DNA of 64,000 nucleotides from Spirochaetaceae bacterium (GTDB lineage: Bacteria > Myxococcota_A > UBA9160 > UBA4427), in contig JACKFD010000014.1 in the NCBI GenBank assembly GCA_020632655.1, forward strand, positions 1-64,000, given 5' to 3'. Below, in pieces: positions 8,959 through 18,723 of this stretch; positions within the stretch are counted from its first letter, which is position 1, and every line of letters starts with the position of its first letter. Made by a program: the position numbers and the translations under genes. The notes below the pieces were generated by a model. That model had not been told where the DNA came from, did no database searches, and was given only the letters and a program-made list of their open reading frames with translations.

Positions 8959-10002
8959 TCAGAGCCGGTCGGCCTCTTCCTGCGCCCGCTCGAGCATCCA
9001 GTCGACGCGCGCGAGGACCGCGTCCACGTTCGACGATGCGCCGAGCCCGCCGCCTGCACCCGCCCGCAGGCGCGCCGCCACGCCCTCGACGAGGCAGGCC
9101 ATCTTCCAGAAGCTGAACGCGCGGTAGAAGCCGAGGGCGGACAGGTCGAAGCCCGAGCGCTCGGCGTACATCGCGATCGCTTCCTCGCGCCGCGGGAAGG
9201 CGGGATGCCGCGTCGGCGAGGGCGAGCCGAAGTCGTGCTCGTCCTCCGGGTCCGACCAGTAGAGGATCGACCAGCAGAAGTCGGCGACCGGGTCGCCCAG
9301 GGTGCAGAGCTCCCAGTCGAGCACGGCGACGATCCGATCATCGGCGCCGAGGACGGTGTTGTCGAAGCGGTAGTCGCCGTGCACGAGACCGACGCCCTGC
9401 TGCGGCGGGATCGAGCTGCCGAGGCGATCGTGCAACGCGTAGACGCTCGGCAGCTCGCGCCCCTTCGAGGCCTCGAATTGTCGCAGCCAGCGCGCGAGCT
9501 GCCGCTCGACGTAGGCGTCGTGTCGGCCGAGATCGGCGAGGCCGACGGCGTCGAGGTCGATCCGATGCATCGCGACCTGCACGTCGACGAGCGACTCCGC
9601 CGCCACGCGACAGCGCGCGGCATCCATGTCCGCCGCGTCCGCGGGCCCGCGCAGGATGCGGCCCTCGGCGAAGCCCATCACGTAGAAGTCTGCCCCCGTG
9701 ACCTCGGCGTCGCTGCAGTAGGCGACGGCCCGGGGTACGGGCACGCCGCACTCGGGATGGCTCGAGAGCGCCTCGAGGATGCGCCACTCGCGACCCATGT
9801 CGTGGGCCGTCGCGATCCGTGCGCGCACGGGTGGCCTGCGCAGGGCGAAGCGAGCGCCATCCTTCGTCGCGACCCGATAGGTCAGGTTCGAGCCACCGGC
9901 GGCGACGAGCTCGAAGTCCCAGGGGCCCCGCGCCCCGTCGACGTGCTCGTCGAGCCAGCGTGTGACGGATTCGACCTCGAGCCCCCGGATCCCTTCGCCC
10001 AC
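8959..10002 (-). CDS. phosphotransferase family protein (ACAD10/11-like kinase domain)
   Basis: A 347-residue protein-kinase-like phosphotransferase of the APH family. It keeps the catalytic loop HGDYRFDN (208-215) and the metal-binding motif DWELCTLGDP (229-238), which is characteristic of the branch related to the kinase domain of human ACAD10/ACAD11. Those proteins phosphorylate hydroxyacyl-CoA so that it can be removed as an alkene (family knowledge). GTG start with GGAGGA upstream. It stands 62 bases from a CoA-transferase gene in the same direction, which supports a role in acyl-CoA metabolism. Substrate not determinable. Confidence 0.9.
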   Translation of the reverse strand: MGEGIRGLEVESVTRWLDEHVDGARGPWDFELVAAGGSNLTYRVATKDGARFALRRPPVRARIATAHDMGREWRILEALSSHPECGVPVPRAVAYCSDAEVTGADFYVMGFAEGRILRGPADAADMDAARCRVAAESLVDVQVAMHRIDLDAVGLADLGRHDAYVERQLARWLRQFEASKGRELPSVYALHDRLGSSIPPQQGVGLVHGDYRFDNTVLGADDRIVAVLDWELCTLGDPVADFCWSILYWSDPEDEHDFGSPSPTRHPAFPRREEAIAMYAERSGFDLSALGFYRAFSFWKMACLVEGVAARLRAGAGGGLGASSNVDAVLARVDWMLERAQEEADRL

Positions 10003-10064
10003 CTGCTTCCTCCGTCGTATCGTCGCGACGTCGTAGCGTCGCGGGCCGAGCCGTCGTGCCGTCC

Positions 10065-11255
10065 TCAGGAGCGCGACAGCAGCGCCTCGATCTCGTCCGC
10101 CTCGAGCCCCGCCTCCGCGAGCACCTCGCGCGTATGCGCCCCCAGGTTCGGCGCGGGGCGGCGGACGTTGGAGGGCGTGCTCGAGAAGCGCGGGGCGCTT
10201 CGCAGGACGGGGGCGCGGCCGGCGCCGGGCTGCTCGAGCTCGAAGACGAGGCCGTTCGCCCGGACCTGGGCGTCGGCGAGGAAGCCCTCGAGGTCGTTGA
10301 TCGCGGCGATCGGCGCCCGCTCGCGTCGCGCGCCTTCGACGATCTCGGCCGTCGTCCGCTCACGCAGCGCGCCCTGCATCACGTCGACGAGGGCCGCTGC
10401 GTTCGTCATGCGCCCGACGAGCGACGCGAAGCGCTCGTCCCCGATCAGGTCCTCCCGGCCGACGATCCGGCAGAACGAGACGAATTGATGGTCCTCGATC
10501 ACGAGCACGGCGACGTGCCCGTCGCGCGTCTCCCAGGCCCGGAAGAGCAGCTCGCCGACGGCGGAGGACTCCTGCATCTCGCCGAAGGCCGTCGCGCCGA
10601 TCTGGTCGAGGTGCACGAAGCCGCCGAAGGCATCGAGCATCGGGATGTCGATGCGCTGGCCCTCGCCCGTGCGCTCCCGGGCGTAGAGCGCGGCGGCGAT
10701 CGCGAAGGCCGCGTTCAGACCCGCCGTCTTGTCCGCGAGCAGGTTCGAGACGAGTCGCGGCGCCTCCTTCGTCCCGATCATCTTGGCGATCCCCGAGACC
10801 GCCTGGATCACCATGTCGTAGGCGGGCAGCTCGGCCGAAGGGCCCTCGGGCCCGAAGCCGCTGATTGCGGCGTAGACGAGCCGCGGGTTCTCGCGCCGCA
10901 GCACGTCCCAGCCGACGCCGAGCCGGTCGAGCACGCCCGGGCGGAAGTTCTCGAGCACGACGTCCGCCTGGCTCGCGAGGCGGCGGAAGGCCGCGGCGCC
11001 GCGCTCGCTCTTGAGGTCGAGCACGATGCCCCGCTTGTTCCGGTTCATCTGCACGAAGAAGCCGGTCATGTCCGCCGCGCGGGCGCCGCCCATGTAGCGG
11101 GCGGAGTCGCCGATCGGCGTCTCGATCTTGATCACGTCGGCGCCCATGTCGCCGAGGATCTGGCCGCAGAGCGGGCCGGAGACGATCGTCGACAGGTCGA
11201 GGACGCGGACGCCCGCGAGCGGTCCCGTCGGCTTTCCACCGATCTCGACGTGCAT
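10065..11255 (-). CDS. CoA-transferase family III (CaiB/BaiF)
   Basis: A 396-residue class III CoA-transferase. The N-terminal Rossmann-like segment GVRVLDLSTIVSGPLCGQIL, the motif MGADVIKIETP and NRNKRGIVLDLKS are standard for the family, and the catalytic aspartate is expected in AYDMVIQAVSG. These enzymes move CoA between carboxylic acids such as carnitine, oxalate or bile acids. The ATG at 11255 has GGAGGA correctly spaced; the frame is open upstream but without homology. It is followed by the ACAD10-type phosphotransferase in the same direction, so the two probably act together on an acyl-CoA. The acid substrate is unknown. Confidence 0.92.
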   Translation of the reverse strand: MHVEIGGKPTGPLAGVRVLDLSTIVSGPLCGQILGDMGADVIKIETPIGDSARYMGGARAADMTGFFVQMNRNKRGIVLDLKSERGAAAFRRLASQADVVLENFRPGVLDRLGVGWDVLRRENPRLVYAAISGFGPEGPSAELPAYDMVIQAVSGIAKMIGTKEAPRLVSNLLADKTAGLNAAFAIAAALYARERTGEGQRIDIPMLDAFGGFVHLDQIGATAFGEMQESSAVGELLFRAWETRDGHVAVLVIEDHQFVSFCRIVGREDLIGDERFASLVGRMTNAAALVDVMQGALRERTTAEIVEGARRERAPIAAINDLEGFLADAQVRANGLVFELEQPGAGRAPVLRSAPRFSSTPSNVRRPAPNLGAHTREVLAEAGLEADEIEALLSRS

Positions 11256-11454
11256 GGGCTCCTCCGGATCCGGTCGCGTCTCGGGACCGGGATCGCACGG
11301 CGTCGCCCGGAAGCGGGCGCGCGTCGCGCGCGACGTCGCGGAGCATAGGCGGCGCGCCCGCGCGTCGCCGGCGCCGCGGAGACGCCCAGGGCGAGCGCAC
11401 GGAAGGCGCGATCGATCCCCTCCGCGCCGATCGTGCCCCGCGAACGGAACGTCT

Positions 11455-12852
11455 ATGCTGGGCGCCGTTCCACCGCCCGGCCTCGGAGCCCGCTTGAATC
11501 CCCTCGACCGAGACATCCTGGAATCCGCCGAGGTCGCGGCACGGCCGACCCCTGCCACGGAGCCCGTGCGGGAGGACGACGAGGCCGGGTACGTGGCGAT
11601 CCCGGCCGCCTCGAGCGGGCTCGCGGAGGCGGCCGAGACGTTCCGGCTCCCGCACTACGGGCGGCTGTGGACGTCGAACGTCGTGCAGTTCGTCTGCTTC
11701 CAGGTGCTCTTCCTGGCGATGCAGTGGCTGGTCACGTCGATGACGCCCCTGCGCAGCGCGGTCGGACTGATCGGCTTCGTGCAGGGCGGCACGATCGCCC
11801 TCGCGTCGCCGATGGCGGGCGTGCTCGTCGACCGGCGCGCGAAGCGCGACCTGATCACGATCGGCCGGATCGGCCTCGCGACGATCTCGATCGCCGTGGG
11901 CACGCTCGCCTTCTCGGGCGCGATCGCCTACTGGCAGATCGTGGTCTTCTCGGTGCTCGGCGGCCTGCTCACCTCCGTGCTCAGCCCGGCCACCCAGACC
12001 TTCGTCGTCGACGTCGTCGGTCGTCGCCGCACGCACCACGCGATCTCGCTCAACGCCGTCGGCGCCTCCTTCGGCATGATGGGCGGCGGCGCGCTCGGCG
12101 GCTTCCTGCTCGGGGCGGCGGGCGTCTTTCCGACCTTCCTGATGGCGGGCCTGGGTGTCGTGCTCTCGGCGATCGTGGTGCGTTCGATCCCGGTCGCCGG
12201 GCGCTCCCTCGCGTCCGCCGAGGCGGGTGCGACGGCTTCGTCCCCGCTCGCAGACCTGCGCGAGGGCTTCGCCTACGTGCGGGCGAGACCGCCTCTGCTG
12301 CTGGCGCTGCTGGCCTGCGCGATGGCCGTGTTCAACGGCGCGCTCAATCCGATGCGGATCTTCTTCGCGCGGGACGTGCTCGACGTCGGGGCGGAGGGGC
12401 TCGGCTGGATGGCGGGGGTGAATGGTGTGGGCACACTCGCGGCGGCGGTGCTCGCGATCCTGCGGCCGCCGCAGCGGCATCTCGGGATCCTGATCGCCGG
12501 CACGATGCTCGCCTTCGCGACGGGGCTCGTGCTCTACTCCTTCGCCTTCAGCTTCGGCTGGGTGCTCGGCGTCGAAGGCTGGCTCGGATTCACGGGGCAG
12601 CTCTGGAACATCTCGGCGCTGATCGGGTTCCAGCTCGCCGTGCCCGAGGCGATGCGGGGGCGCGTGCTGAGCATGGTCTTCACCCTCGCACAGCTGGGCT
12701 TCCTCGGCGTGCTCGGTGTCGGGGCCCTCGCCGATCTCGTGGGCGACCAGACGGCGCTCTTCGTCTTCGGGGCGATCCCGACCGTCCTGTTGACGGGGCT
12801 CCTGGTCTTCGGCTGGCGCACGCTCGAGGCGATGCAGGAGGCCGACGCATGA
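11455..12852 (+). CDS. MFS transporter, enterobactin-exporter-like (MFS_3)
   Basis: A membrane protein of about 465 residues with twelve predicted helices, the first at NVVQFVCFQVLFLAMQWLV. The motif GVLVDRRAKRDLI between helices 2 and 3 matches the MFS loop signature and the overall pattern fits the EntS-like MFS_3 family. The start is uncertain: ATG 11455, TTG 11494 and GTG 11566 are all in frame, and none has a strong ribosome site. Divergently oriented from the CoA-transferase gene. It overlaps the next gene at ATGA (12849-12852), implying coupled translation. The substrate is unknown. Confidence 0.85.
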   Translation: MLGAVPPPGLGARLNPLDRDILESAEVAARPTPATEPVREDDEAGYVAIPAASSGLAEAAETFRLPHYGRLWTSNVVQFVCFQVLFLAMQWLVTSMTPLRSAVGLIGFVQGGTIALASPMAGVLVDRRAKRDLITIGRIGLATISIAVGTLAFSGAIAYWQIVVFSVLGGLLTSVLSPATQTFVVDVVGRRRTHHAISLNAVGASFGMMGGGALGGFLLGAAGVFPTFLMAGLGVVLSAIVVRSIPVAGRSLASAEAGATASSPLADLREGFAYVRARPPLLLALLACAMAVFNGALNPMRIFFARDVLDVGAEGLGWMAGVNGVGTLAAAVLAILRPPQRHLGILIAGTMLAFATGLVLYSFAFSFGWVLGVEGWLGFTGQLWNISALIGFQLAVPEAMRGRVLSMVFTLAQLGFLGVLGVGALADLVGDQTALFVFGAIPTVLLTGLLVFGWRTLEAMQEADA

Positions 12853-13964
12853 TTCCGACGCCGAAGGACATGTTCGAGGCGTGGCTCGCCGAGCCGCTCG
12901 GCCGCGAGTGCGAGGATCCGCGCTTCGACGTGCGGCGCGCGCGGCCGGAGGAGTTCGAGCGGATCTGGGACGTCGTCGACGCGGCCTTCGGCACGCAGCG
13001 TCCGCGTGCGGCGTACGAGTGGATGTACCGCGCGAATCCGACGGGTCTCGCCCGATGCTGGATCCTCGAGGAGCGTGCGAGCGGTCGGATCCTCAAGACC
13101 GGCGCCGAATATCCCTGGCCGATCTGGTACGGCGATCGGGTCGAGCGCGGCCTGCTCGCGGGCGACGCCGCGACCTTGCCCGAGTGGCAACGCAAGGGGC
13201 TCTCGGCCCTGCGGCGCACGGTCCGCCGCAGTCATCCCTGGTACCCCACGTTCTGCACGATCGCGGGGCCGAACGAGGGATCGCGCGTCGTGAGCGCGAA
13301 GGCAGGCGACGCCGACTCGCTGACGGGCGACCTGCCCGGCGGCGTGGCCGTGCTGCGCGCGTCGGGGGTGCTCGAGCGGGTCGGCGCGCCCGGCCCGGTC
13401 GCGGCGGTGCTCGGTGCGCTCGCGGATCCGCTGCTCGGCGCCCAGCGCGCGCTCGGCCTGCGCCGCGCCCGCCGCGCCCCCGGCCGGATCGAATCGGTCC
13501 ATCGCTTCGACACGGCCTACGACGAGGTCACGCTGCGAACGATGTCGTGGCCGAAGTACTGGTGCCCGCACAACGCCGACTTCCTCAACTGGCGCTACCT
13601 CGACCATCCCCTCGAGCGCTACGAGGCGATCGCGCTCGTCGAGGACGAGCGTCCGGTCGGCTACGCCGTGCTGCGGATCGCGGGACGCGAGGCGGGCCTC
13701 GCCGAGTTCGCCGCGGAGGCCTCGCCCTCGCCGCGGGCGGCCCGGCTGCTCGCCGGCGTCTTCGAGCGCGTACGCGAGGCGGGCTGCGCCCATCTGAGCT
13801 TCTTCAGCACGAACGTCTGGCGGCATTGGCCGCTCTTCCGCCGGGCGGGCTTCCTGCCCTACCGCACCCGCAATCATCTCGAGGCGACCCATCGCGAGGC
13901 CGGCGCCGTCGCCCAGGACATGCGCGCCTGGCAGATCACGCCGGGCGACCGCGACTATCACTGA
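12849..13964 (+). CDS. GNAT-like N-acetyltransferase, two-domain
   Basis: A 371-residue soluble protein with two GNAT-like halves. The first half contains AGDAATLPEWQRKGLSALRR, a pattern like the acetyl-CoA-binding loop (Q/RxxGxG/A). The second half has FLNWRYLDHPLERYEAIALV and later LSFFSTNVWRHWPLFRRAGF, as seen in GNAT proteins of polysaccharide or lipid modification loci. The ATG overlaps the MFS stop by four bases, so it is co-translated with the exporter. One reading is that it modifies the compound that the exporter moves; this is inference. Confidence 0.75.
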   Translation: MIPTPKDMFEAWLAEPLGRECEDPRFDVRRARPEEFERIWDVVDAAFGTQRPRAAYEWMYRANPTGLARCWILEERASGRILKTGAEYPWPIWYGDRVERGLLAGDAATLPEWQRKGLSALRRTVRRSHPWYPTFCTIAGPNEGSRVVSAKAGDADSLTGDLPGGVAVLRASGVLERVGAPGPVAAVLGALADPLLGAQRALGLRRARRAPGRIESVHRFDTAYDEVTLRTMSWPKYWCPHNADFLNWRYLDHPLERYEAIALVEDERPVGYAVLRIAGREAGLAEFAAEASPSPRAARLLAGVFERVREAGCAHLSFFSTNVWRHWPLFRRAGFLPYRTRNHLEATHREAGAVAQDMRAWQITPGDRDYH

Positions 13965-14008
13965 GTCGCCGAGCGTTCCCGACGCGCCCGCCGTCGCGCG
14001 ATCCGCTG

Positions 14009-15520
14009 CTAGAAGCGGATCGGGTCGAGGTCGTAGTCGACGGAGAAGACGAGGAAGAAGGTGTCGACGCCGGGCAGGTCGATGCCGCTGTTGCGCCGCT
14101 CCGTGCGTCGGTAGCGGAACTCCGCCGTGCCGCTCAGGTGGCGCGTGAGCTCGTGGCGGTAGCCGGCGATCGCCGTGAAGTTGTCGCGGCGGGCGTTGCG
14201 CTGCTGGACGCGGGTGAAGCCCGTCGAGCGCAGCGTCGAGTCGTCGCCGTTGCCCGAGGGCGCATCGGCGTCGACGACGACGAAGTCGACGACGGTCGAG
14301 TCGGTCAGCACCTCGCGACGATCCCAGCTGCCGGCGACGAAGACGCTCCATCGCTCGCCGGGCGGGCCGTACTCGAGCTGCAGCGCCGCGCGATCGAGGC
14401 TCGAGGCGAGGGCGTCGCCGGCGGTCGTGCTCTGGCGGCGGGAGTAGGTCGCCGTCAGGTCGAGGGCGGCGAGCTGCGCTTCGAGGGAGGCGTTGCCGAA
14501 GAAGGTGAGGGTCGAGTCGCTGCCGACGCGGCCCAGGTTCGTGAGGTCGAAGCGGTCGAGCCCCCCGAGATCGGTCGCGGGGATCGGGGCGAAGGCGGCA
14601 CCCGGCGTCGTCAGATCGCATCGGCTCGCGACCGGCTGGGGCACGCCGCCGACGAGCTGGACGTCGCAGGTGTCGATGTCCGCGCGGAAGAGCTCGCCGC
14701 GCACGCGCCCGCCGACGAAGCGCGTCTGGAGCACGTGACCGCGCTCCTTCTCCTCGGCCTGGATCCAGGAGGGCCCACCGCTCGCCGTGAAGGTGACGGT
14801 GTCCGCGATGTCCCAGACCCAGGTCAGGTAGGAGTTCACGTACTCCGCCCGACTGCCGAAGCGCGAGAAGGCCTCCTGGAAGTCCTGGTTGACGTACGCG
14901 AGGCCCGTGCCGAGGAAGTGGCGCGGCGCGAGGCGGTAGCGGAGCTCGGCGCCGACCTCCCAGGCCTGGCTGTCGTTGCGATCGATGTTCTCCTCGAAGT
15001 CGACCCAATGATGCTCGCCGCGCACGCGCAGCTCGAGCAGCCGCGTCAGGTCGTGGAGCAGCATCAGCTCGAGGTCGTTTCGGAAGTAGCGAACCTGGTT
15101 CGGGTCGAGTGCCGTGTCGCCGAGGGTGATGTCCTGGCGCGAGAAGCGCAGGTTCGAGATGTCGCGGAACTGGTTCGTCACGCGCACGCGGGTGCGGGTC
15201 GTGAGGTCGTAGCTCGCCCGGGCCTGGAGCCGGCTCTCCCAGTTGTCGACGCCGCTCTGGTCGACGTAGAGCTGGTAGGCGCCCTGGAAGTCGAGCGAGT
15301 ACTGGAAGCGGTCCTCGTCGTCGGCGATTCCGAGCCGAGGACCGATCTGGAAGCTGTTCGCCTCCTCCTCGTTCCGCTCCGCAGAGAAGAAGTTCGAATT
15401 GAAGACGTACTGGCCGTTCACGCCGAGGGTGAGCTCGCGCGCGCGGGCTGGACCGGCGATCGCCAGCAGGGCGAGCGCGAGGATCGCGACGCGGACGGAT
15501 TCTCGAACGGAGACGGACAT
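14009..15520 (-). CDS. outer-membrane beta-barrel protein of the exopolysaccharide locus
   Basis: A 503-residue exported protein. A signal peptide ends near GPARA (about residue 27), followed by alternating amphipathic strands such as YSLDFQGAYQLYVDQSG and LSGTAEFRYRRTERR, and a C-terminal phenylalanine (DYDLDPIRF), all typical of an outer-membrane barrel. Barrels of this kind are often found next to Wza-type exporters in EPS loci (EpsL-like or PEP-CTERM-system-associated barrels). It starts seven bases after the Wza stop and is the last gene of the minus arm. Likely role: polysaccharide passage or anchoring at the outer membrane, inferred from position. Confidence 0.82.
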   Translation of the reverse strand: MSVSVRESVRVAILALALLAIAGPARARELTLGVNGQYVFNSNFFSAERNEEEANSFQIGPRLGIADDEDRFQYSLDFQGAYQLYVDQSGVDNWESRLQARASYDLTTRTRVRVTNQFRDISNLRFSRQDITLGDTALDPNQVRYFRNDLELMLLHDLTRLLELRVRGEHHWVDFEENIDRNDSQAWEVGAELRYRLAPRHFLGTGLAYVNQDFQEAFSRFGSRAEYVNSYLTWVWDIADTVTFTASGGPSWIQAEEKERGHVLQTRFVGGRVRGELFRADIDTCDVQLVGGVPQPVASRCDLTTPGAAFAPIPATDLGGLDRFDLTNLGRVGSDSTLTFFGNASLEAQLAALDLTATYSRRQSTTAGDALASSLDRAALQLEYGPPGERWSVFVAGSWDRREVLTDSTVVDFVVVDADAPSGNGDDSTLRSTGFTRVQQRNARRDNFTAIAGYRHELTRHLSGTAEFRYRRTERRNSGIDLPGVDTFFLVFSVDYDLDPIRF

Positions 15521-15527
15521 GGGGGCG

Positions 15528-16202
15528 TCACTCGGGCACGATGATCGTGTCCCCCGGCTCGAGCAGGATGTTGGAAGCCGGAGCATTCCCCCTGATGAAC
15601 GCGGAGTAGTCGAAGGGATACTCGACCTGGCCTTCGGGTGTCTCGCGCAGGATGCGGATCCGGCGCTTCTTGGCGAAGGGCGTGAGCCCGCCCATCGCGG
15701 CGATCGCGTCGACGACGCGCGTGTTGCGTTGGAGCTCGACCTGGCCCGAGCGCAGGATCCCGCCGCCGATCACGCTGGCGACCTGGCTGCGCATCTCGAT
15801 CACGGCGATGTCGACGCGGGGGTCGGCGATGTAGTCCGAGAGCGCCGCGCGGATGCGGTCGGCGAGCTCGAGCGGCGTGAGACCCTCGGCCTGGATGTCG
15901 CCCATCAGGGGGACCGAGACCTTGCCGTCGCGCCGCACGAGCAGCTCGCCCGAGACGTCGGGATGCTGCCAGACCGTCAGCTCGAGCCGGTCGGGCACGC
16001 CGATCCGGTACTCCCGCGCCTCGCCCACCACCCGGACCGGCGGCAGCGGGGCCATCGGGTCGGCCGCCGGCCAGTAGGCGAAGGGATTCCAGCCACAGGC
16101 GAGGCCGTTCGCGACCAGCCCAACGAGCGCGACCCGTCCGAGCGAAGACGCCCTGCGTCCGCGAGGGGTCCGCGAGTCCGCGTGATCCCGTACCCGATCC
16201 AT
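15528..16202 (-). CDS. polysaccharide export protein, Wza-like
   Basis: A 224-residue Wza/GfcE-family protein. The Poly_export domain is seen at EYRIGVPDRLELTVWQHPDV and RRDGKVSVPLMGDIQAEGL, followed by one SLBB domain around VELQRNTRVVDAIAAMGGLT. The N-terminal hydrophobic stretch ends at a cysteine (NGLAC), though the lipobox is not canonical, so lipidation is uncertain. ATG 16202 has a strong GAGGAGGAG ribosome site. The protein is shorter than E. coli Wza (one SLBB domain and no obvious C-terminal transmembrane helix), as in GumB-like exporters. It should form the periplasm and outer-membrane part of the EPS export channel. Confidence 0.92.
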   Translation of the reverse strand: MDRVRDHADSRTPRGRRASSLGRVALVGLVANGLACGWNPFAYWPAADPMAPLPPVRVVGEAREYRIGVPDRLELTVWQHPDVSGELLVRRDGKVSVPLMGDIQAEGLTPLELADRIRAALSDYIADPRVDIAVIEMRSQVASVIGGGILRSGQVELQRNTRVVDAIAAMGGLTPFAKKRRIRILRETPEGQVEYPFDYSAFIRGNAPASNILLEPGDTIIVPE

Positions 16203-16234
16203 CGATCTCCTCCTCGAGTCCCCGCTCGCGTCCT

Positions 16235-17269
16235 TCATCGGCCGAGCACCATCCGTCCCGCCCAGGCCACCGAGGGCCGCAGCTGCGCGCGGAACAGGGC
16301 CGTCGCATAACGCTGCACGGGCAGCCTCATGACTTCGTAGTCCTCCGCGGGCGGCAGCGAGTCGATGCCGCGCAGACCGCCGAAGGCGAGCCGGTAGCCC
16401 GCCGACCGGACCGCCCGACGCACCCTTTCGTCGCAGGCGCTCGCGGGATAGGCGAGCACGGGCGGGGGGGCTGCTTCGCCGAGGCCCTGCTCGATGCGTC
16501 GCTTCGAGGTCGCCAGGTCCTCCGCGAGGGCCGCGTCGTCGAGGCGCGTCATGAGGGCGTGGCGATGGCCGTGGGCACAGACCGCGACGCCCTCGCCCGC
16601 GAGCTTGCGGAGCGCGTCCCAGCCGAGCACGCGATGGACCGGAGGGAGGTCGGCGAGCGGTGCGAGGAGCCCGTCGAGCCAGCCCATCGCCGCGTCGTGC
16701 TCCATCGCCTTGACCCGCGCGCGGATCCGGCGATGGGCCTCGCGCCGCTCGCGCGCGTCGCCGAGGGGCAGCCGCCCGACGCCGGCCACGTCGACCGCCT
16801 TCTCGCGCGTGCGGGCGAGCGTCGCATGCAGCCGGTCCCACCAGAATCCACCCGCCGCCGCCCCGCCCGCCGTGTCCGCGTCGGGGAACGCCGTCGAGAC
16901 GAAGAGCACGGCCGGCACGCCGACCCGCGCGAGGATCGGCCAGGCCCGTTCCGCGAAGTCCCGGTAGCCGTCGTCGAAGGTGACGAGCACCGCGCGTGGG
17001 GGCAGCGGCCGCCCGGTGTCGAGCGCGTCGATCAGGTCGGCCAGCGAGATCGGGCGGTAGCGCCGCGCGAGGAGCTCCATCTGCGCCTCGAAGTCCCGGG
17101 GCGTGGCGCTCAGCAGACCCGGGTCGAGATCGGGCTCGGCCTCCGGCTCGTCGACGCGGTGATAGGCGAGCACGCGCAGCCGATCGCCGCGGCGATCGCC
17201 CGCCTCGAGCACGCCCAGCAGGCCGCTCGCGGCGAGGACCGAGGCGGCGCGGCCCGCGAGCGCCTTCAT
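16235..17269 (-). CDS. polysaccharide deacetylase (NodB domain)
   Basis: A 344-residue carbohydrate esterase family 4 protein. It shows LAYHRVD (34-40), the catalytic/metal motif TFDDGYRDF (97-105), and the second metal motif AHGHRHALM, with a later AYPASA segment. The family removes N-acetyl groups from sugars. The N-terminal stretch is only weakly hydrophobic, so location is uncertain. It overlaps the preceding chain-length gene by four bases (ATGA) and precedes wza, so it is part of the EPS minus arm and probably deacetylates the polymer or its lipid-linked precursor. Confidence 0.9.
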   Translation of the reverse strand: MKALAGRAASVLAASGLLGVLEAGDRRGDRLRVLAYHRVDEPEAEPDLDPGLLSATPRDFEAQMELLARRYRPISLADLIDALDTGRPLPPRAVLVTFDDGYRDFAERAWPILARVGVPAVLFVSTAFPDADTAGGAAAGGFWWDRLHATLARTREKAVDVAGVGRLPLGDARERREAHRRIRARVKAMEHDAAMGWLDGLLAPLADLPPVHRVLGWDALRKLAGEGVAVCAHGHRHALMTRLDDAALAEDLATSKRRIEQGLGEAAPPPVLAYPASACDERVRRAVRSAGYRLAFGGLRGIDSLPPAEDYEVMRLPVQRYATALFRAQLRPSVAWAGRMVLGR

Positions 17270-18723
17270 CGTCGGGCCACGCCAGCCGCCCGCCCGGGCG
17301 GTGCGCTTCCGGCCGGCGTCTCCCAGACGGCCTCCCGCTCGCGGCGCAGCGAGACGAGCGCGGCGACGAAGCCGACCAGCAAGCCCAGCCCGGCGCCTGC
17401 GGCGAGCAGCAGCATCGGTCGCGGCCAGACGGGCGACTCCGGCAGCACGGGCTCGGCGATCAGCCGCGCGCTCACGCCGACCTCGCCCGATCGCGCGAGC
17501 CGGGTCAGCAGGCGCTGGTCGAGGAGCTCGCTGCGCCGGGCGTCGGCCATCTGGCTCACCCGCTCGACCTCGCCGAGCAGCAGCGCTTCCTCGCGCCGGT
17601 CGCGCTCGATCGTCGCGAGTCGGCCGCGCTCGCGCTCGTAGAGCTCGGTCAGCTGCTCCTCGAGACCCTTCGCGGCGGCGACGTCGCGCTTGAGCGCATT
17701 GGGCGTCGCGCGGGAGCTCGCCGCGAGCTGGGAGCGCAGGACCGAGACCTCGCGCTGGGCGGCCTCGACGGCGGGATGCTTCGGCTTGAGGGTGAGGCGC
17801 ACGCGGGCGAGCTCGGCCTCGGCGGCCCAGAGCTGCTCCTGCAACGAGCGGACGGCGGGGTCGAGGATCGCGAGCTGTTCGCCGCCGGTCGCGAGGCGGT
17901 TCTCGAGGGCGATGCGCTCGTTGCGCGCCTCGGTCAGCTGGCGGGAGAGATCGCGCACGAGGTCGTTCTGCGCTTCGAGCGTGTTCTGCGCCGTGCCCAG
18001 GATCTCGTTCTCCTTGCGCAGTGCCTCGAGCTTCGCCTCGAGATCCGCGGCCTCGGCGTCGAGCACGGCGATCTCCGCCTCCTTCGCCTCGAGCTGCTGG
18101 CGCTGGGCCGCCTCCTCGCTCTCGGCGAGGACGGCGCGATAGGCGTCGACGATCGCCTCGATCAAGCGCGCGCCATGCCCGGGATCGGGGCCGAGATAGC
18201 CGAGCGCGACGACCTGGGTGCCCGAGACCGGCGTCGCCCGGATCGACTCGAGGGCGTCGTGGAGGCCGTCGTCGTCCGGGTCGAGATGTTCGGCGCGCGG
18301 GATCGCGGCGACGGCGCGTGACACCACCGACGCGCTCTGCATGATCTCCGCCTGCGTCGCGACGAAGGAGGAGCTGCCCGCGCTCGCACCGGCGGCCGTC
18401 ACGCCACGGGTCGCGACGTCGTAGCGATCGAGCACGACCTGCGCGGAGACGGGATAGAGCGGTGTGCTCGCGAGCCAGATCAGGACGGCGAGGGCGACGC
18501 CGCCGAGCAGTCCGAGCAGGAGCATTCGGCGTCGTTCCCGGATCGCGCGCTCGATGTCCTCGAGGCGCAAGGCGAAGCCGGTCTCGCCCTGGCTCGCGCG
18601 CTGCTCCTGCGAGTAGAGGGAGAGGACCTCCTGCACGCCGGCGCGGGTCAGCTCGAGGCGCACCTCGGGTCGGCGCTCGTCGTCCTGCGGATCGCTCGGG
18701 CTCGGGAGATGGGAGTCGCTCAA
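17266..18723 (-). CDS. polysaccharide chain-length determinant (Wzz/GumC-like)
   Basis: A 485-residue Wzz-family inner-membrane protein. Membrane helices lie at about 67-85 (LLLGLLGGVALAVLIWLAS) and about 433-457, separated by a large periplasmic region with long coiled coil (about 195-400, rich in Glu/Ala/Leu). The proline-rich PVLPESPVWPRP before the second helix is the family signature. There is no C-terminal tyrosine kinase domain and no such kinase nearby, so control by a BY-kinase would need a gene elsewhere. It is the first gene of the minus arm and is divergent from the sugar transferase. Confidence 0.9.
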   Translation of the reverse strand: MSDSHLPSPSDPQDDERRPEVRLELTRAGVQEVLSLYSQEQRASQGETGFALRLEDIERAIRERRRMLLLGLLGGVALAVLIWLASTPLYPVSAQVVLDRYDVATRGVTAAGASAGSSSFVATQAEIMQSASVVSRAVAAIPRAEHLDPDDDGLHDALESIRATPVSGTQVVALGYLGPDPGHGARLIEAIVDAYRAVLAESEEAAQRQQLEAKEAEIAVLDAEAADLEAKLEALRKENEILGTAQNTLEAQNDLVRDLSRQLTEARNERIALENRLATGGEQLAILDPAVRSLQEQLWAAEAELARVRLTLKPKHPAVEAAQREVSVLRSQLAASSRATPNALKRDVAAAKGLEEQLTELYERERGRLATIERDRREEALLLGEVERVSQMADARRSELLDQRLLTRLARSGEVGVSARLIAEPVLPESPVWPRPMLLLAAGAGLGLLVGFVAALVSLRREREAVWETPAGSAPPGRAAGVARR